Positions 43,795 through 52,316 of a stretch of DNA of 64,000 nucleotides are shown here, piece by piece. This DNA comes from Odoribacter sp. (GTDB lineage: Bacteria > Bacteroidota > Bacteroidia > Bacteroidales > Prolixibacteraceae). The DNA is taken from assembly GCA_013824715.1 (NCBI GenBank), contig PNOH01000015.1, positions 33,866 to 97,865 of the forward strand, given 5' to 3'. The notes under the pieces are model-generated. The model saw only the letters and a list, made by a program, of their open reading frames with translations, made no database searches and was not told where the DNA came from. Made by a program: the position numbers and the translations under genes. Positions within the stretch are counted from its first letter, which is position 1. Every line of letters starts with the position of its first letter.

Positions 43795-45783
43795 TCAGAA
43801 CCGATACCGCAATTGAATTTTTATTTCCGATTTCGTTGACGCATCAACTGCCATTTCTTCATCTTTTTGCGCAATCTTATAAATTGACGCAAATTTCAGC
43901 CAAAGTGTAATTTTATCACCCAATTGTTGTTCAAAATTCAAATAGCTTCGGATTCCATGCCCATAGAGAGCAGGAATTGAGAAAGAATACAACACATCGT
44001 TTTCGTAAGCATAAAGCCTGGAATTATATCCTTCGGTATGAAAATAGGCCAACCGGACATTCATCGAAAATGGCCTTTCGGCTGGTGTAAAAAATACATC
44101 CTGGCATATCAGTATTCCCTTCTCACTGCTCTGTTTGGAATAAAGGGATAATTCTATCCGGCTTTTCAAGCTAAACTGCTCATTTAAGTCTTGGGTAAAA
44201 TTAAACCTGAGCCGGTTAATCTGTTGTTGTTCGTTGTATTTCATAGTTCCGGAAATCATTTTTTGAGCTTTTTCTTCCTGAAAAAACCGCAGGTAAAAAT
44301 TTGTTTCGCGCGAAGGATTGAATGCCAACTGGACAAAAAATTCAGTTCCACCTGATGGCGCTGCGGTAAGGTATTTCAGCCATTGGTACCTGAAAAAATC
44401 AGCATAAGCCCAGATAATCCAATGCGGGGCCGGAAATATTTTTGCCCCCAGATAGAAAGCATGTTCATCGTTAACCTTCGATGATTCGGTAAAGGCATTC
44501 GCAAAATAACTGAAATAGGTTTTATTGATATTCCGGTAAACCACCGACAATTCCATATTCGAAACAGGTTTCAACAGGGCGCCTGCCAGAAATGCCCTTC
44601 CTGAATTGGAACTTATAGCTGCTTCCCCAAAAAGAAATACATTGTTAACTGATCCTTTCCAGTCAAAACCGGCCACTAAGCTTTCCTTTCCTTCAGGCAG
44701 GAACTGGTTGTAGGGTTCATCATCCCGGTTCATTTCCACATTGAAACGATTGTAAACAGTGGTTACTCCAAACGACCAGCGATTATAAAAATAGCTAAGA
44801 TGTCCCCCGCCTGTAAGTTGATTCACTGCATTTTCGCCTGAAATTTCTGATCCGGTGCGGTGATATCCACTGGTTTGAAATGCCCCGAAATAAGCATCCC
44901 CATCCAAGGTATCCAGATTAGCATCCAGTTTTTTAAAGGATAAAAAGGGGTGAATTGTAAAATTCCGGTAATTAATCCGGCCAGCTAATCCGCGAAAAAA
45001 AAAGTTTTCGTCGGTCGAAGAATATGATCGGATTCCCTGAGCTGACCTGAAAACCTGTGTAGTTTCACTTGACTTTCCCATCGAAAATCCTTGCCAGGTA
45101 ACCAATCCCTGACCAAATCGCACATGATAATCGCCTGCAAAAATGCGGTTACCATCCCGTCCAGCCCTGAAATTGGCAAATGCGCTTGTATAGTCGAACC
45201 CGTGTTTATTTGACCGAGAGAAGAAAGCTTCGCCCGGATCCTTTTCGGCAACAAATCCATATTCTACATTTGACGATGTTTGCTTCAGCCGCAGATAATA
45301 TCTTTCAGCGGAGCCTTCATATTTCGATTCATTAGGTTCGTTCGGATTCAGGAAGGTGCGGGTTCCACGCACAAACAAATCTCCCGAAGGGTTTTTTCTT
45401 GCCAGGCCAGGCTTTTCACTATCGAAACTGATAAAAGGCTCTATTTTTTGAAGAATATCCGGAGAAAATCCATCAATCGCTGCCATCTCATAGAGAGAGT
45501 ATATAGTCCCTGATTTTTCGCGAAAGCTCACCAGATTATTGATTTGAACCTCTGATAAAAAGTGTAACCGCATCATTTCTTCAGGAGTTGCCCAATTAAT
45601 CTTCAACGGATTTTGTTTTAAACTCTCGAGATCGTCCAAAATATCCTGAATATTGGCATCGTCACCCAACTCCCCGCCTACCGCTTCAAGTAAATCTTCC
45701 AGCGTTTGTTGCACAACGGGTTTCTGTGCATAAGCCGTTACTGCAAAAATGATTATAGTTACGAGGAATGTCAGTTTTTTCAT
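43795..45783 (-). CDS. Secreted helix-hairpin-helix plus outer-membrane beta-barrel protein
   Basis: A 662-residue protein with a signal peptide (KKLTFLVTIIIFAVTAYAQ). After it come about 110 residues with ComEA-like helix-hairpin-helix repeats (NPLKINWATPEEMMRLHFLS, REKSGTIYSLYEMAAIDGFS). The remaining 500 residues alternate polar and aromatic residues as transmembrane beta strands and end in RYRF, an outer-membrane barrel signature. The ATG at 45783 overlaps the stop of the upstream barrel gene by one base. Function unknown; DNA binding or uptake at the surface is a speculative reading of the HHH motifs. Confidence 0.78.
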   Translation of the reverse strand: MKKLTFLVTIIIFAVTAYAQKPVVQQTLEDLLEAVGGELGDDANIQDILDDLESLKQNPLKINWATPEEMMRLHFLSEVQINNLVSFREKSGTIYSLYEMAAIDGFSPDILQKIEPFISFDSEKPGLARKNPSGDLFVRGTRTFLNPNEPNESKYEGSAERYYLRLKQTSSNVEYGFVAEKDPGEAFFSRSNKHGFDYTSAFANFRAGRDGNRIFAGDYHVRFGQGLVTWQGFSMGKSSETTQVFRSAQGIRSYSSTDENFFFRGLAGRINYRNFTIHPFLSFKKLDANLDTLDGDAYFGAFQTSGYHRTGSEISGENAVNQLTGGGHLSYFYNRWSFGVTTVYNRFNVEMNRDDEPYNQFLPEGKESLVAGFDWKGSVNNVFLFGEAAISSNSGRAFLAGALLKPVSNMELSVVYRNINKTYFSYFANAFTESSKVNDEHAFYLGAKIFPAPHWIIWAYADFFRYQWLKYLTAAPSGGTEFFVQLAFNPSRETNFYLRFFQEEKAQKMISGTMKYNEQQQINRLRFNFTQDLNEQFSLKSRIELSLYSKQSSEKGILICQDVFFTPAERPFSMNVRLAYFHTEGYNSRLYAYENDVLYSFSIPALYGHGIRSYLNFEQQLGDKITLWLKFASIYKIAQKDEEMAVDASTKSEIKIQLRYRF

Positions 45784-46601
45784 CAAAGCTGCAGTTGAAA
45801 AGATATTGATGGTGTACTACCTAAATATTGATGGTAGGTTGTGGACAAATCCATAGTCAGTTTTTTGAGATGAAATCCAAAGCCCGCCGAAAGTTGGTAA
45901 GGTTTGCCGGAAACACCGGTCCGCAAATAAATTCGATTCCGGATGTTATATTCCATTCCAGTCCTTACTTTCAAATGGTTGGTCAAATTGTTTTCGAGTT
46001 CCGACATCATGCTGAATGATTCCGAAAGGTGATATAAAACTCCAAAATTGATCAGGCTTGGGTACGGAAAATTTCCGGAGCTTGTTTTTATTGCGGTTTT
46101 ATATGGATTAACGACATGTATGCCAAGCATAAGCTGACTGGTAACCAAGTACTGAAATCCCAGCTCGACACCGGCTGAACCCAACGACCGATTCTCTTCT
46201 GAAAAGAACAACCAGTAATAATTGAATTGAAGGCCGAAGTTAAACTTCTCTGAAAGATGCCTCGCATAGGCTATTCCAAGTTTATCCTGACGAAAAGGGA
46301 TTTTTCCGAACTGATAAAACGAAACCGCAAAAACCGACGATTGGATAGGAACGACCAGTAATCCGGCACGGGTTGATAATTCATTGACCAGAAATCGATT
46401 TTCGAAAGATCCTCCTATTTCAATCCTGTTAATAACGGCCAAACCAGCCTGATTGCCAAAAACCGACCAGCAGTCGGACAATACGGATGAAGATCCTGCC
46501 AAAGCTTGAACTCTTGAGCCAGGGAGAAAAACTTCCTGAGCTTGCAGATCGTGATCAACAAGCAATAAAGTAGAAAAAATAATGGCTGAAAACAATTTCA
46601 T
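45783..46601 (-). CDS. PorV/PorQ-like outer-membrane beta-barrel protein
   Basis: A 272-residue protein with a signal peptide (KLFSAIIFSTLLLVDHDLQAQ) and an antiparallel beta-barrel ending ISFQLQL. Early phrases SRVQALAGSSSVLSDCWSVF and GNQAGLAVINRIEIG resemble the PorV/PorQ/UPF0164 group linked to type IX secretion. The ATG at 46601 is chosen because ATGs at 46646 and 46610 lie before or at the edge of the purE terminator. It is coupled to the HHH-barrel gene. A type IX role is only suggested. Confidence 0.75.
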   Translation of the reverse strand: MKLFSAIIFSTLLLVDHDLQAQEVFLPGSRVQALAGSSSVLSDCWSVFGNQAGLAVINRIEIGGSFENRFLVNELSTRAGLLVVPIQSSVFAVSFYQFGKIPFRQDKLGIAYARHLSEKFNFGLQFNYYWLFFSEENRSLGSAGVELGFQYLVTSQLMLGIHVVNPYKTAIKTSSGNFPYPSLINFGVLYHLSESFSMMSELENNLTNHLKVRTGMEYNIRNRIYLRTGVSGKPYQLSAGFGFHLKKLTMDLSTTYHQYLGSTPSISFQLQL

Positions 46602-46610
46602 AACTGTCAT

Positions 46611-46643
46611 CAAAAAAATTCCTGAAATATAAATTTCAGGAAT
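46611..46643 (-). terminator. Intrinsic terminator after purE
   Basis: Perfect 11-bp stem ATTCCTGAAAT / ATTTCAGGAAT (46618-46628 with 46633-46643) and a 4-nt loop, followed on the minus strand by seven T (46618-46612). It abuts the start region of the next gene. Confidence 0.88.
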
Positions 46644-46689
46644 CAATTCATTGCATACAAGTTACAAATCTTTTGTTAACAAGTCAAGT

Positions 46690-47196
46690 CTAATTTGTTT
46701 TAAACCTGAATTTTATTTCTGAGAGGTCTTTATTGGCTTTTTCAATTTTAATTTTCAGGTTTTCCTTAAACAAATCGAGTTTAGCAGCAAGTTCCGGATC
46801 ACCAAGCGCCATCATTTGAACAGCGAGAATGCCGGCATTCTGAGCGCCATTAACAGCAACAGTAGCGACCGGAATTCCGGGAGGCATCTGAACGATAGCC
46901 AACAATGAATCCAACCCATTTAAGCTGGCATTAATTGGCACTCCGATGACCGGTAATGTGGTCATGGAAGCAATTACCCCTGGCAAATGGGCTGCCATTC
47001 CAGCAGCAGCTATAATCACCCGGATACCACGCGCTTTTGCGCCTTTTGTAAAAACTTCAACAGCATCGGGGGTTCGATGAGCCGACAACGCATTAATTTC
47101 GAAAGGAACCTCAAATTCATCCAGAATTTTTGCGGCAGCTTCCATTACACCCAAATCGGAGGTGCTTCCCATGATAATACTAACTTTTGGTTCCAT
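46690..47196 (-). CDS. purE: N5-carboxyaminoimidazole ribonucleotide mutase
   Basis: A 168-residue class I PurE. The N-terminal IIMGSTSDLGVMEAAAKILD and the ALSAHRTPDAVEVF active-site motif with its catalytic His are present, then AAAGMAAHLPGVIASMTTLPVIGVP and the SLLAIVQMPPGIPVATVAV loop. It converts N5-CAIR to CAIR in purine synthesis. A strong terminator follows. It is divergent from hpt. Confidence 0.96.
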   Translation of the reverse strand: MEPKVSIIMGSTSDLGVMEAAAKILDEFEVPFEINALSAHRTPDAVEVFTKGAKARGIRVIIAAAGMAAHLPGVIASMTTLPVIGVPINASLNGLDSLLAIVQMPPGIPVATVAVNGAQNAGILAVQMMALGDPELAAKLDLFKENLKIKIEKANKDLSEIKFRFKTN

Positions 47197-47327
47197 ATTT
47201 TAAATATTTAATTTCACCGGAATGAATTTGTTTTGTTACTTTGTCGCTTTATTTTTCAAGCCAAAAATAAGCTAAAAAAACCAAGAAAAAAAAATTACTT
47301 GTAATATTGAAACCAATCTGGAGCATA

Positions 47328-47870
47328 ATGAAAAAAGTAACTATAAATGATCTGGAATTCGAACTATTTATTCCTTACGAAAAGATCAGATCAATTGTTG
47401 AAGAAATGGCAGAAAGAATGAATAAAGATTTTGAGGGAAAAAGTCCACTTTTTCTGTGCATTCTAAATGGTTCTTTCATGTTCGCAACAGAAATTTTTAA
47501 ACGCATTTCGTCGCTCGATGCTGAAATTTCATTCATTAAACTTGCCTCCTATTCAGGAACTAAAACCAGCGGTGAGATTAAGCAACTGATTGGTTTAAAC
47601 GAAGACCTGACCGGACGCATGGTTGTTGTTTTGGAAGATATTGTTGATTCCGGAATCACTGTTGCCAATACTATTGAACAAATTCAGGCGAAAAATCCTT
47701 CAGAAATTAAAATTGCTACCTTGCTTCTTAAACCAGATGCACTAAAAATCAAAGTTCAGCTCGACTATGTAGGAATCGAAATTCCGAATGACTTTATCGT
47801 TGGATACGGACTGGATTACGACAGGAAAGGTCGCAATTTAATTGACATTTATAAAGTAATCGAAAAGTAA
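47328..47870 (+). CDS. hpt: Hypoxanthine phosphoribosyltransferase
   Basis: A 180-residue purine salvage enzyme from the ATG at 47328, which has GGAG about 5 nt upstream. The PRPP motif VVVLEDIVDSGITVANTI is clear, with LFLCILNGSFMFATEIF for the pyrophosphate loop and ASYSGTKTSGEIKQLIGL as the flexible loop. It makes IMP from hypoxanthine. adk follows after 16 nt and is likely cotranscribed. Confidence 0.94.
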   Translation: MKKVTINDLEFELFIPYEKIRSIVEEMAERMNKDFEGKSPLFLCILNGSFMFATEIFKRISSLDAEISFIKLASYSGTKTSGEIKQLIGLNEDLTGRMVVVLEDIVDSGITVANTIEQIQAKNPSEIKIATLLLKPDALKIKVQLDYVGIEIPNDFIVGYGLDYDRKGRNLIDIYKVIEK

Positions 47871-47886
47871 CCTAATTTTTAAATTA

Positions 47887-48459
47887 ATGTTAAACTTAAT
47901 CTTATTTGGCCCTCCGGGTGCAGGAAAAGGCACTCAGGCTGATTTTCTCATCGAAAAATTTAAACTGAATCACATTTCCACAGGTAATCTGTTACGCCGT
48001 CAGATTGCATCTGAAACAGAGTTGGGACTTGAGGCAAAAAGTTATATGGATAAAGGTTTTCTGGTGCCCGATTCGATTGTAATTGGAATGATCAGGACAA
48101 AACTTCTGAAAAATAAAGAAGCCAACGGATATATTTTTGATGGCTTTCCACGTACAGTTGCACAAGCTAAAGCACTGGACGAATTACTAGACTCGCTCGG
48201 TATTCCAATTACAGGAATGCTGTGCCTGATTGTTGAAAAGAAAGAGTTAATCGATCGTTTGCTCTATCGTGGAATAACATCTGGTCGTCCTGACGATCAG
48301 GATGTTTCGGTCATTGAAAACCGGATAAAGGTATATCAGGAAAAAACAGAACCCCTGAGAGATTATTACATGGCCCAGAACAAATATCATTGTGTTGAAG
48401 GGACAGGTTCAGTTGAAGACATTGCTCAACGCCTGATCGAGACTATATCCACGATTTAA
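47887..48459 (+). CDS. adk: Adenylate kinase
   Basis: A 190-residue NMP kinase. P-loop LFGPPGAGKGTQADFL (6-21), the AMP-binding HISTGNLLRRQI, FDGFPRTVAQAKALDELL, and a short LID (LLYRGITSGRPDDQDVSVIENR) without zinc cysteines, that is the short-lid type. It balances ADP, ATP and AMP. Follows hpt in the same unit. Confidence 0.95.
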   Translation: MLNLILFGPPGAGKGTQADFLIEKFKLNHISTGNLLRRQIASETELGLEAKSYMDKGFLVPDSIVIGMIRTKLLKNKEANGYIFDGFPRTVAQAKALDELLDSLGIPITGMLCLIVEKKELIDRLLYRGITSGRPDDQDVSVIENRIKVYQEKTEPLRDYYMAQNKYHCVEGTGSVEDIAQRLIETISTI

Positions 48460-48610
48460 GATTCTGATAATAAACACAAAGGCGGGTGGTAAACTTTCCA
48501 TTCGTCTTTTTTTGCTTATCTTGTGCCACCCAAGGAAGTGGTCAGTGATCAGTCTCAGTAGTCAGTTGCTTCGCGTCATTAAATAGTCATTCATTGTCGT
48601 CTTTTCTACA

Positions 48611-48648
48611 AATGACAATCAATGACCGTTAAATGACAATCAATGACC
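48611..48648. repeat. Short direct repeat upstream of obgE
   Basis: AATGACAATCAATGACC occurs at 48611-48627 and again at 48632-48648, a 21-bp period. It lies in the 225-bp gap between adk and obgE, which otherwise looks like simple repeat-derived sequence. Confidence 0.7.
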
Positions 48649-48684
48649 AATTAACTTGGAACTTTAAACTTTGAACTATTCTCG

Positions 48685-49692
48685 ATGGCCGATACAAATT
48701 TTGTTGATTACGTTAAAATATATGCCAGATCGGGAAATGGTGGACCGGGTTCTGCCCACTTCCGAAGAGAAAAAGGCGAACCTAAAGGTGGGCCTGACGG
48801 AGGAGACGGAGGTCGCGGCGGCCATGTGGTGCTGAGAGGCAATGCCCAAATGTGGACCCTGCTGCATTTAAAATACCGCCGTCATGTATTTGCAGGACAT
48901 GGAGAATCCGGAGGGAAGCAATCACGTCACGGAGCTGATGGTGAAGATATTTACCTTGATGTTCCGCTCGGCACACTGGCAAAAGATTCCGAAACTGGTG
49001 AATTCCTCTTTGAAATTACTCAGGATGGCGAAACAAAAATATTGGTACAGGGAGGCCGGGGCGGTCTCGGAAATACACAATTTAAATCGGCAACCCTGCA
49101 GGCGCCACATTTTGCCCAGCCTGGCGAACCATTTATTGAAGGATGGTTTACGCTCGAATTAAAAATTCTGGCCGATGTCGGTCTGGTGGGTTTCCCCAAT
49201 GCCGGGAAATCAACATTGCTTTCGGTTGTTTCGGCTGCCAAGCCTAAAATAGGCGATTATCCTTTTACCACGCTGGTTCCAAATCTGGGAATTGTAAGCT
49301 ACCGCGACAATCAATCCTTCGTAATGGCCGATATTCCGGGAATCATTGAGGGAGCACACGAAGGAAAAGGGCTCGGACTCCGCTTCCTGCGCCATATTGA
49401 GCGCAATTCGATGCTCCTTTTCATGGTTCCTGCTGACGCTAAAGATTATCGAAAAGAATTTGACATCCTGATTAATGAATTGCAGGAATATAATCCGGAA
49501 TTGCTCGACAAAGAACGTTTTTTAGTGATAAGCAAAAGTGATTTCCTTGACGAGGAATTGATTGCAGAAATAAGCAAGGAAATCCATGACATTCCACATT
49601 TGTTTATTTCGTCTGTCACCGGACAGGGGATCATTCAGCTAAAAGATAAAATCTGGCAAATTCTGAATCCAAAAAATTCAGAGCGAGTTTAA
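48685..49692 (+). CDS. obgE: GTPase Obg
   Basis: A 335-residue Obg. The Gly-rich N-terminal domain ([41 protein letters not shown]) is followed by the G domain with G1 [13 protein letters not shown]3 DIPGIIEGA and G4-like ISKSD. It lacks the C-terminal OCT domain, as in many Gram-negative members. It works in 50S ribosome assembly and stress signalling. Separate from adk by repeats. Confidence 0.96.
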   Translation: MADTNFVDYVKIYARSGNGGPGSAHFRREKGEPKGGPDGGDGGRGGHVVLRGNAQMWTLLHLKYRRHVFAGHGESGGKQSRHGADGEDIYLDVPLGTLAKDSETGEFLFEITQDGETKILVQGGRGGLGNTQFKSATLQAPHFAQPGEPFIEGWFTLELKILADVGLVGFPNAGKSTLLSVVSAAKPKIGDYPFTTLVPNLGIVSYRDNQSFVMADIPGIIEGAHEGKGLGLRFLRHIERNSMLLFMVPADAKDYRKEFDILINELQEYNPELLDKERFLVISKSDFLDEELIAEISKEIHDIPHLFISSVTGQGIIQLKDKIWQILNPKNSERV

Positions 49693-49812
49693 GATCAACA
49701 ATTTATTTAGTTATTGACCATTTACAATTTTCGGGGCGCTCTTGTTTCTGAAAGTAAATAGTAAATCGTCAAATGGTAAATTTTCATTGATTCAACTTTA
49801 GGCACTTTTTTT

Positions 49813-50505
49813 ATGGAAGTAATCAAACAAATAGATCAGTCGCTGTTTTTGTTTCTGAACGACATTCACAGCGTATTTTGGGATAAAGCAATGTTTTTAT
49901 TTTCCAGTCGGGAAATCTGGATTCCATTCTATTTGCTTATCATTTACGTCATCATAAAAACCTTTAAAAGGAATTCAATTTACATTCTTATCCTGATCGG
50001 TCTCTCCATTGCTTTGAGCGATCAGTTTTCGGTAATGATCAAAAATCTGGCCGAACGCCTTCGCCCTTCAAACGATCCGGCAATCAGCAACCTGATACAC
50101 ATCGTTAATAATTACCGTGGCGGAACTTTTGGTTTCTTTTCTTCACATGCTTCAAACTCATTTACAATTGCTGTAATTGCAAGCCTATTGTTCAAGAACC
50201 GAATGTTTTCTATCCTCATTTTTGTCTGGGCCATTGTGGTATCATACACCCGCGTTTATCTGGGATTACACTATCCAGGCGATATTCTGACCGGATGGTT
50301 TTGGGGTGCGCTTATTGGCTTTGGATTTTACAAACTCATGGTTTTCATACAGCAGCGCTATTTCAAATCTAACTTTCCTGAAATCAGGAAAAAGGCCATT
50401 AAAAAAGAAGATTCAATCCAATTGCTGCTCTTTGTAATTATCTATGTAGCGACGATACTTGTTACCATAAACAGGTTAACCAAATATCAGTTCTTCGGCC
50501 AATGA
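49813..50505 (+). CDS. PAP2 family phosphatase
   Basis: A 230-residue membrane phosphatase with about six helices and the three PAP2 motifs: KNLAERLRP (C1), SSHASNSFTIA (C2, Ser-Ser-His in place of PSGH) and YTRVYLGLHYPGDILTG (C3 with catalytic His). Likely dephosphorylates a lipid such as undecaprenyl pyrophosphate or phosphatidate. Its TGA overlaps the ATG of the MutS-like gene. Confidence 0.88.
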   Translation: MEVIKQIDQSLFLFLNDIHSVFWDKAMFLFSSREIWIPFYLLIIYVIIKTFKRNSIYILILIGLSIALSDQFSVMIKNLAERLRPSNDPAISNLIHIVNNYRGGTFGFFSSHASNSFTIAVIASLLFKNRMFSILIFVWAIVVSYTRVYLGLHYPGDILTGWFWGALIGFGFYKLMVFIQQRYFKSNFPEIRKKAIKKEDSIQLLLFVIIYVATILVTINRLTKYQFFGQ

Positions 50506-52316
50506 ATTCAGAAATAATCCTGAAATACCAGGAACTTGCCAATCAGTATCAATCGTTGTTAGCTTCGAAAAAGAGACAATTAATACTGATTTCTTTTGCA
50601 AGGTTTTTCAGTTTTATTGGCATAATACCGGCATATTATTATCTCCATCTCATAAACGACATACTGGCTTTGTCCGTTTCTTTTCTTCTGCTGGCCTCAT
50701 TCCTCTTCCTGATTAAAAAGTTTATTCAGGCCGAAAAACAACTGGCGTTTTATCAACGGTTGGTTGAAATCAACCAAAATGAAATCAGGGCTATCAACCG
50801 CGATTTCATCCCATTTGACCCTGGCAATGAATTCGCGGATACACATCACGATTACAGTTGCGATTTAGACCTTTATGGAAATGGTTCCTTGTTTCAGTAT
50901 CTCAACAGAACGGTCACCAGTCGGGGAAAAAATTATCTGGCATCGCTCCTGAATAATAGCAAAAGGACAATCAACGAAATTGAAAATAAACAGGTAGCTA
51001 TTCAGGAACTTGCTGAAAATTTTAGTTGGAGGCAACATTTCATGGCCATTGGAAAAGAAACTGAAGAGAAAAAGGACCAAAACCAGATTGATGGATCAAT
51101 CAACACGATAATTAGCCTTAAACACGTTGGGATCACAAAATATCTGCCACTCATTTTCCCTCTCTTAATTCTTGTTTTTATCAGCCTTCACATTTCTGAA
51201 ATTGTAACCTGGCAAATATTTCTTATTGCCTTCTTTACCCAATGGATAATTTATCTGATATACGCCAAAACAATTACAAAATTTCATAAACAATTCGAAA
51301 GTAAGGCCAAAATATTAAGCCGGTATGCCAAAATGCTGCGGCAAATTGAGACCATACACGTCAAAAGCAGCCACCTGATTGCTTTGAAGGAAAAACTTTC
51401 CTTTAAAGGTAAAACGGCAAGTTCGATCACATCTGAACTTCAAAAAATCCTGAATGAATTCGATTACCGACAAAACTTCATTGTTGCTCTTGTTCTTAAT
51501 TTGATTTTTCTCTGGGATATCCGTTGTATATTCAGACTTTTTCGCTGGCAGCAAACCTATGCAACAAATTTGCCGGTTTGGTTTGAAGTGATCGCCGAAA
51601 TAGACGCTCTTTCAAGTTTTGCCAACTTGAATTACAATCAACCGGAATGGGCTACGCCAAAGGTTTCCGCTGCCTCATTCCTCTTTAAGTCTGAAGATTT
51701 GGGACATCCGCTGATTGACGAAGCACGATGTATAAGAAATTCGTTTGGCATTGAAGAACAAGAACAGATTGTGATTATTACCGGGGCCAACATGGCCGGC
51801 AAAAGCACATTCCTGCGCACAGTTGGAATTAATATTGTACTGGCATCAAATGGCTGCAAGGTTTGTGCTCTAAGCTTCGAATTCAGTCCATTCCGGGTAT
51901 ATACCAATATGCGAACATCTGACAACCTGTTGAATGCCGAGTCTTACTTTTATGCAGAGTTGTTAAGATTACAAGCAATGCTTAATTTGCTTCGGGATGG
52001 AGAAAGCTTATTTGTGATTGTGGATGAAATGTTGAAGGGAACCAATTCGGTTGACAAATTAAACGGATCGAAGGAATTGATCCATCAACTGATTTCACTA
52101 AAAACACACGGTATCGTTGCCACACATGATTTGGGGCTCACAGAACTTGCAGAAAAATATCCGGATTCAATCCAAAACCAGTGTTTCGAGGTTCAGCTAA
52201 ACCGGGATGAATTGATTTTTGATTATAAGTTGTCAAAAGGAGTAACCCGAACCATGAATGCGACTTTCCTGATGAAGAAAATGGGGATAATACCGAGCGA
52301 GGATGAAATTAATTGA
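50502..52316 (+). CDS. Membrane-anchored MutS-like ATPase
   Basis: A 604-residue MutS homologue. The C-terminal ATPase has Walker A ITGANMAGKSTFLRT, the NLLNAESYFYAELLRL segment, Walker B LFVIVDEMLKGTNSVD and ATHDLGLTELAE. The middle is the MutS core/clamp. The N-terminal mismatch-recognition and connector domains are absent. In their place are two hydrophobic pairs: FARFFSFIGIIPAYYYLHLI plus LALSVSFLLLASFLFLI near 28-71, and LPLIFPLLILVFISLHI plus WQIFLIAFFTQWIIYLIYA near 213-253. It is therefore probably an inner-membrane protein and not canonical mismatch repair MutS. Coupled to the PAP2 gene; its end overlaps the convergent glycosyltransferase gene by 8 bp. Confidence 0.85.
   Translation: MNSEIILKYQELANQYQSLLASKKRQLILISFARFFSFIGIIPAYYYLHLINDILALSVSFLLLASFLFLIKKFIQAEKQLAFYQRLVEINQNEIRAINRDFIPFDPGNEFADTHHDYSCDLDLYGNGSLFQYLNRTVTSRGKNYLASLLNNSKRTINEIENKQVAIQELAENFSWRQHFMAIGKETEEKKDQNQIDGSINTIISLKHVGITKYLPLIFPLLILVFISLHISEIVTWQIFLIAFFTQWIIYLIYAKTITKFHKQFESKAKILSRYAKMLRQIETIHVKSSHLIALKEKLSFKGKTASSITSELQKILNEFDYRQNFIVALVLNLIFLWDIRCIFRLFRWQQTYATNLPVWFEVIAEIDALSSFANLNYNQPEWATPKVSAASFLFKSEDLGHPLIDEARCIRNSFGIEEQEQIVIITGANMAGKSTFLRTVGINIVLASNGCKVCALSFEFSPFRVYTNMRTSDNLLNAESYFYAELLRLQAMLNLLRDGESLFVIVDEMLKGTNSVDKLNGSKELIHQLISLKTHGIVATHDLGLTELAEKYPDSIQNQCFEVQLNRDELIFDYKLSKGVTRTMNATFLMKKMGIIPSEDEIN

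Noticed and set aside
48611..48648. CRISPR-like direct repeats
   Set aside because: Only two 17-bp units 21 bp apart, with no spacer-repeat regularity and no cas genes.
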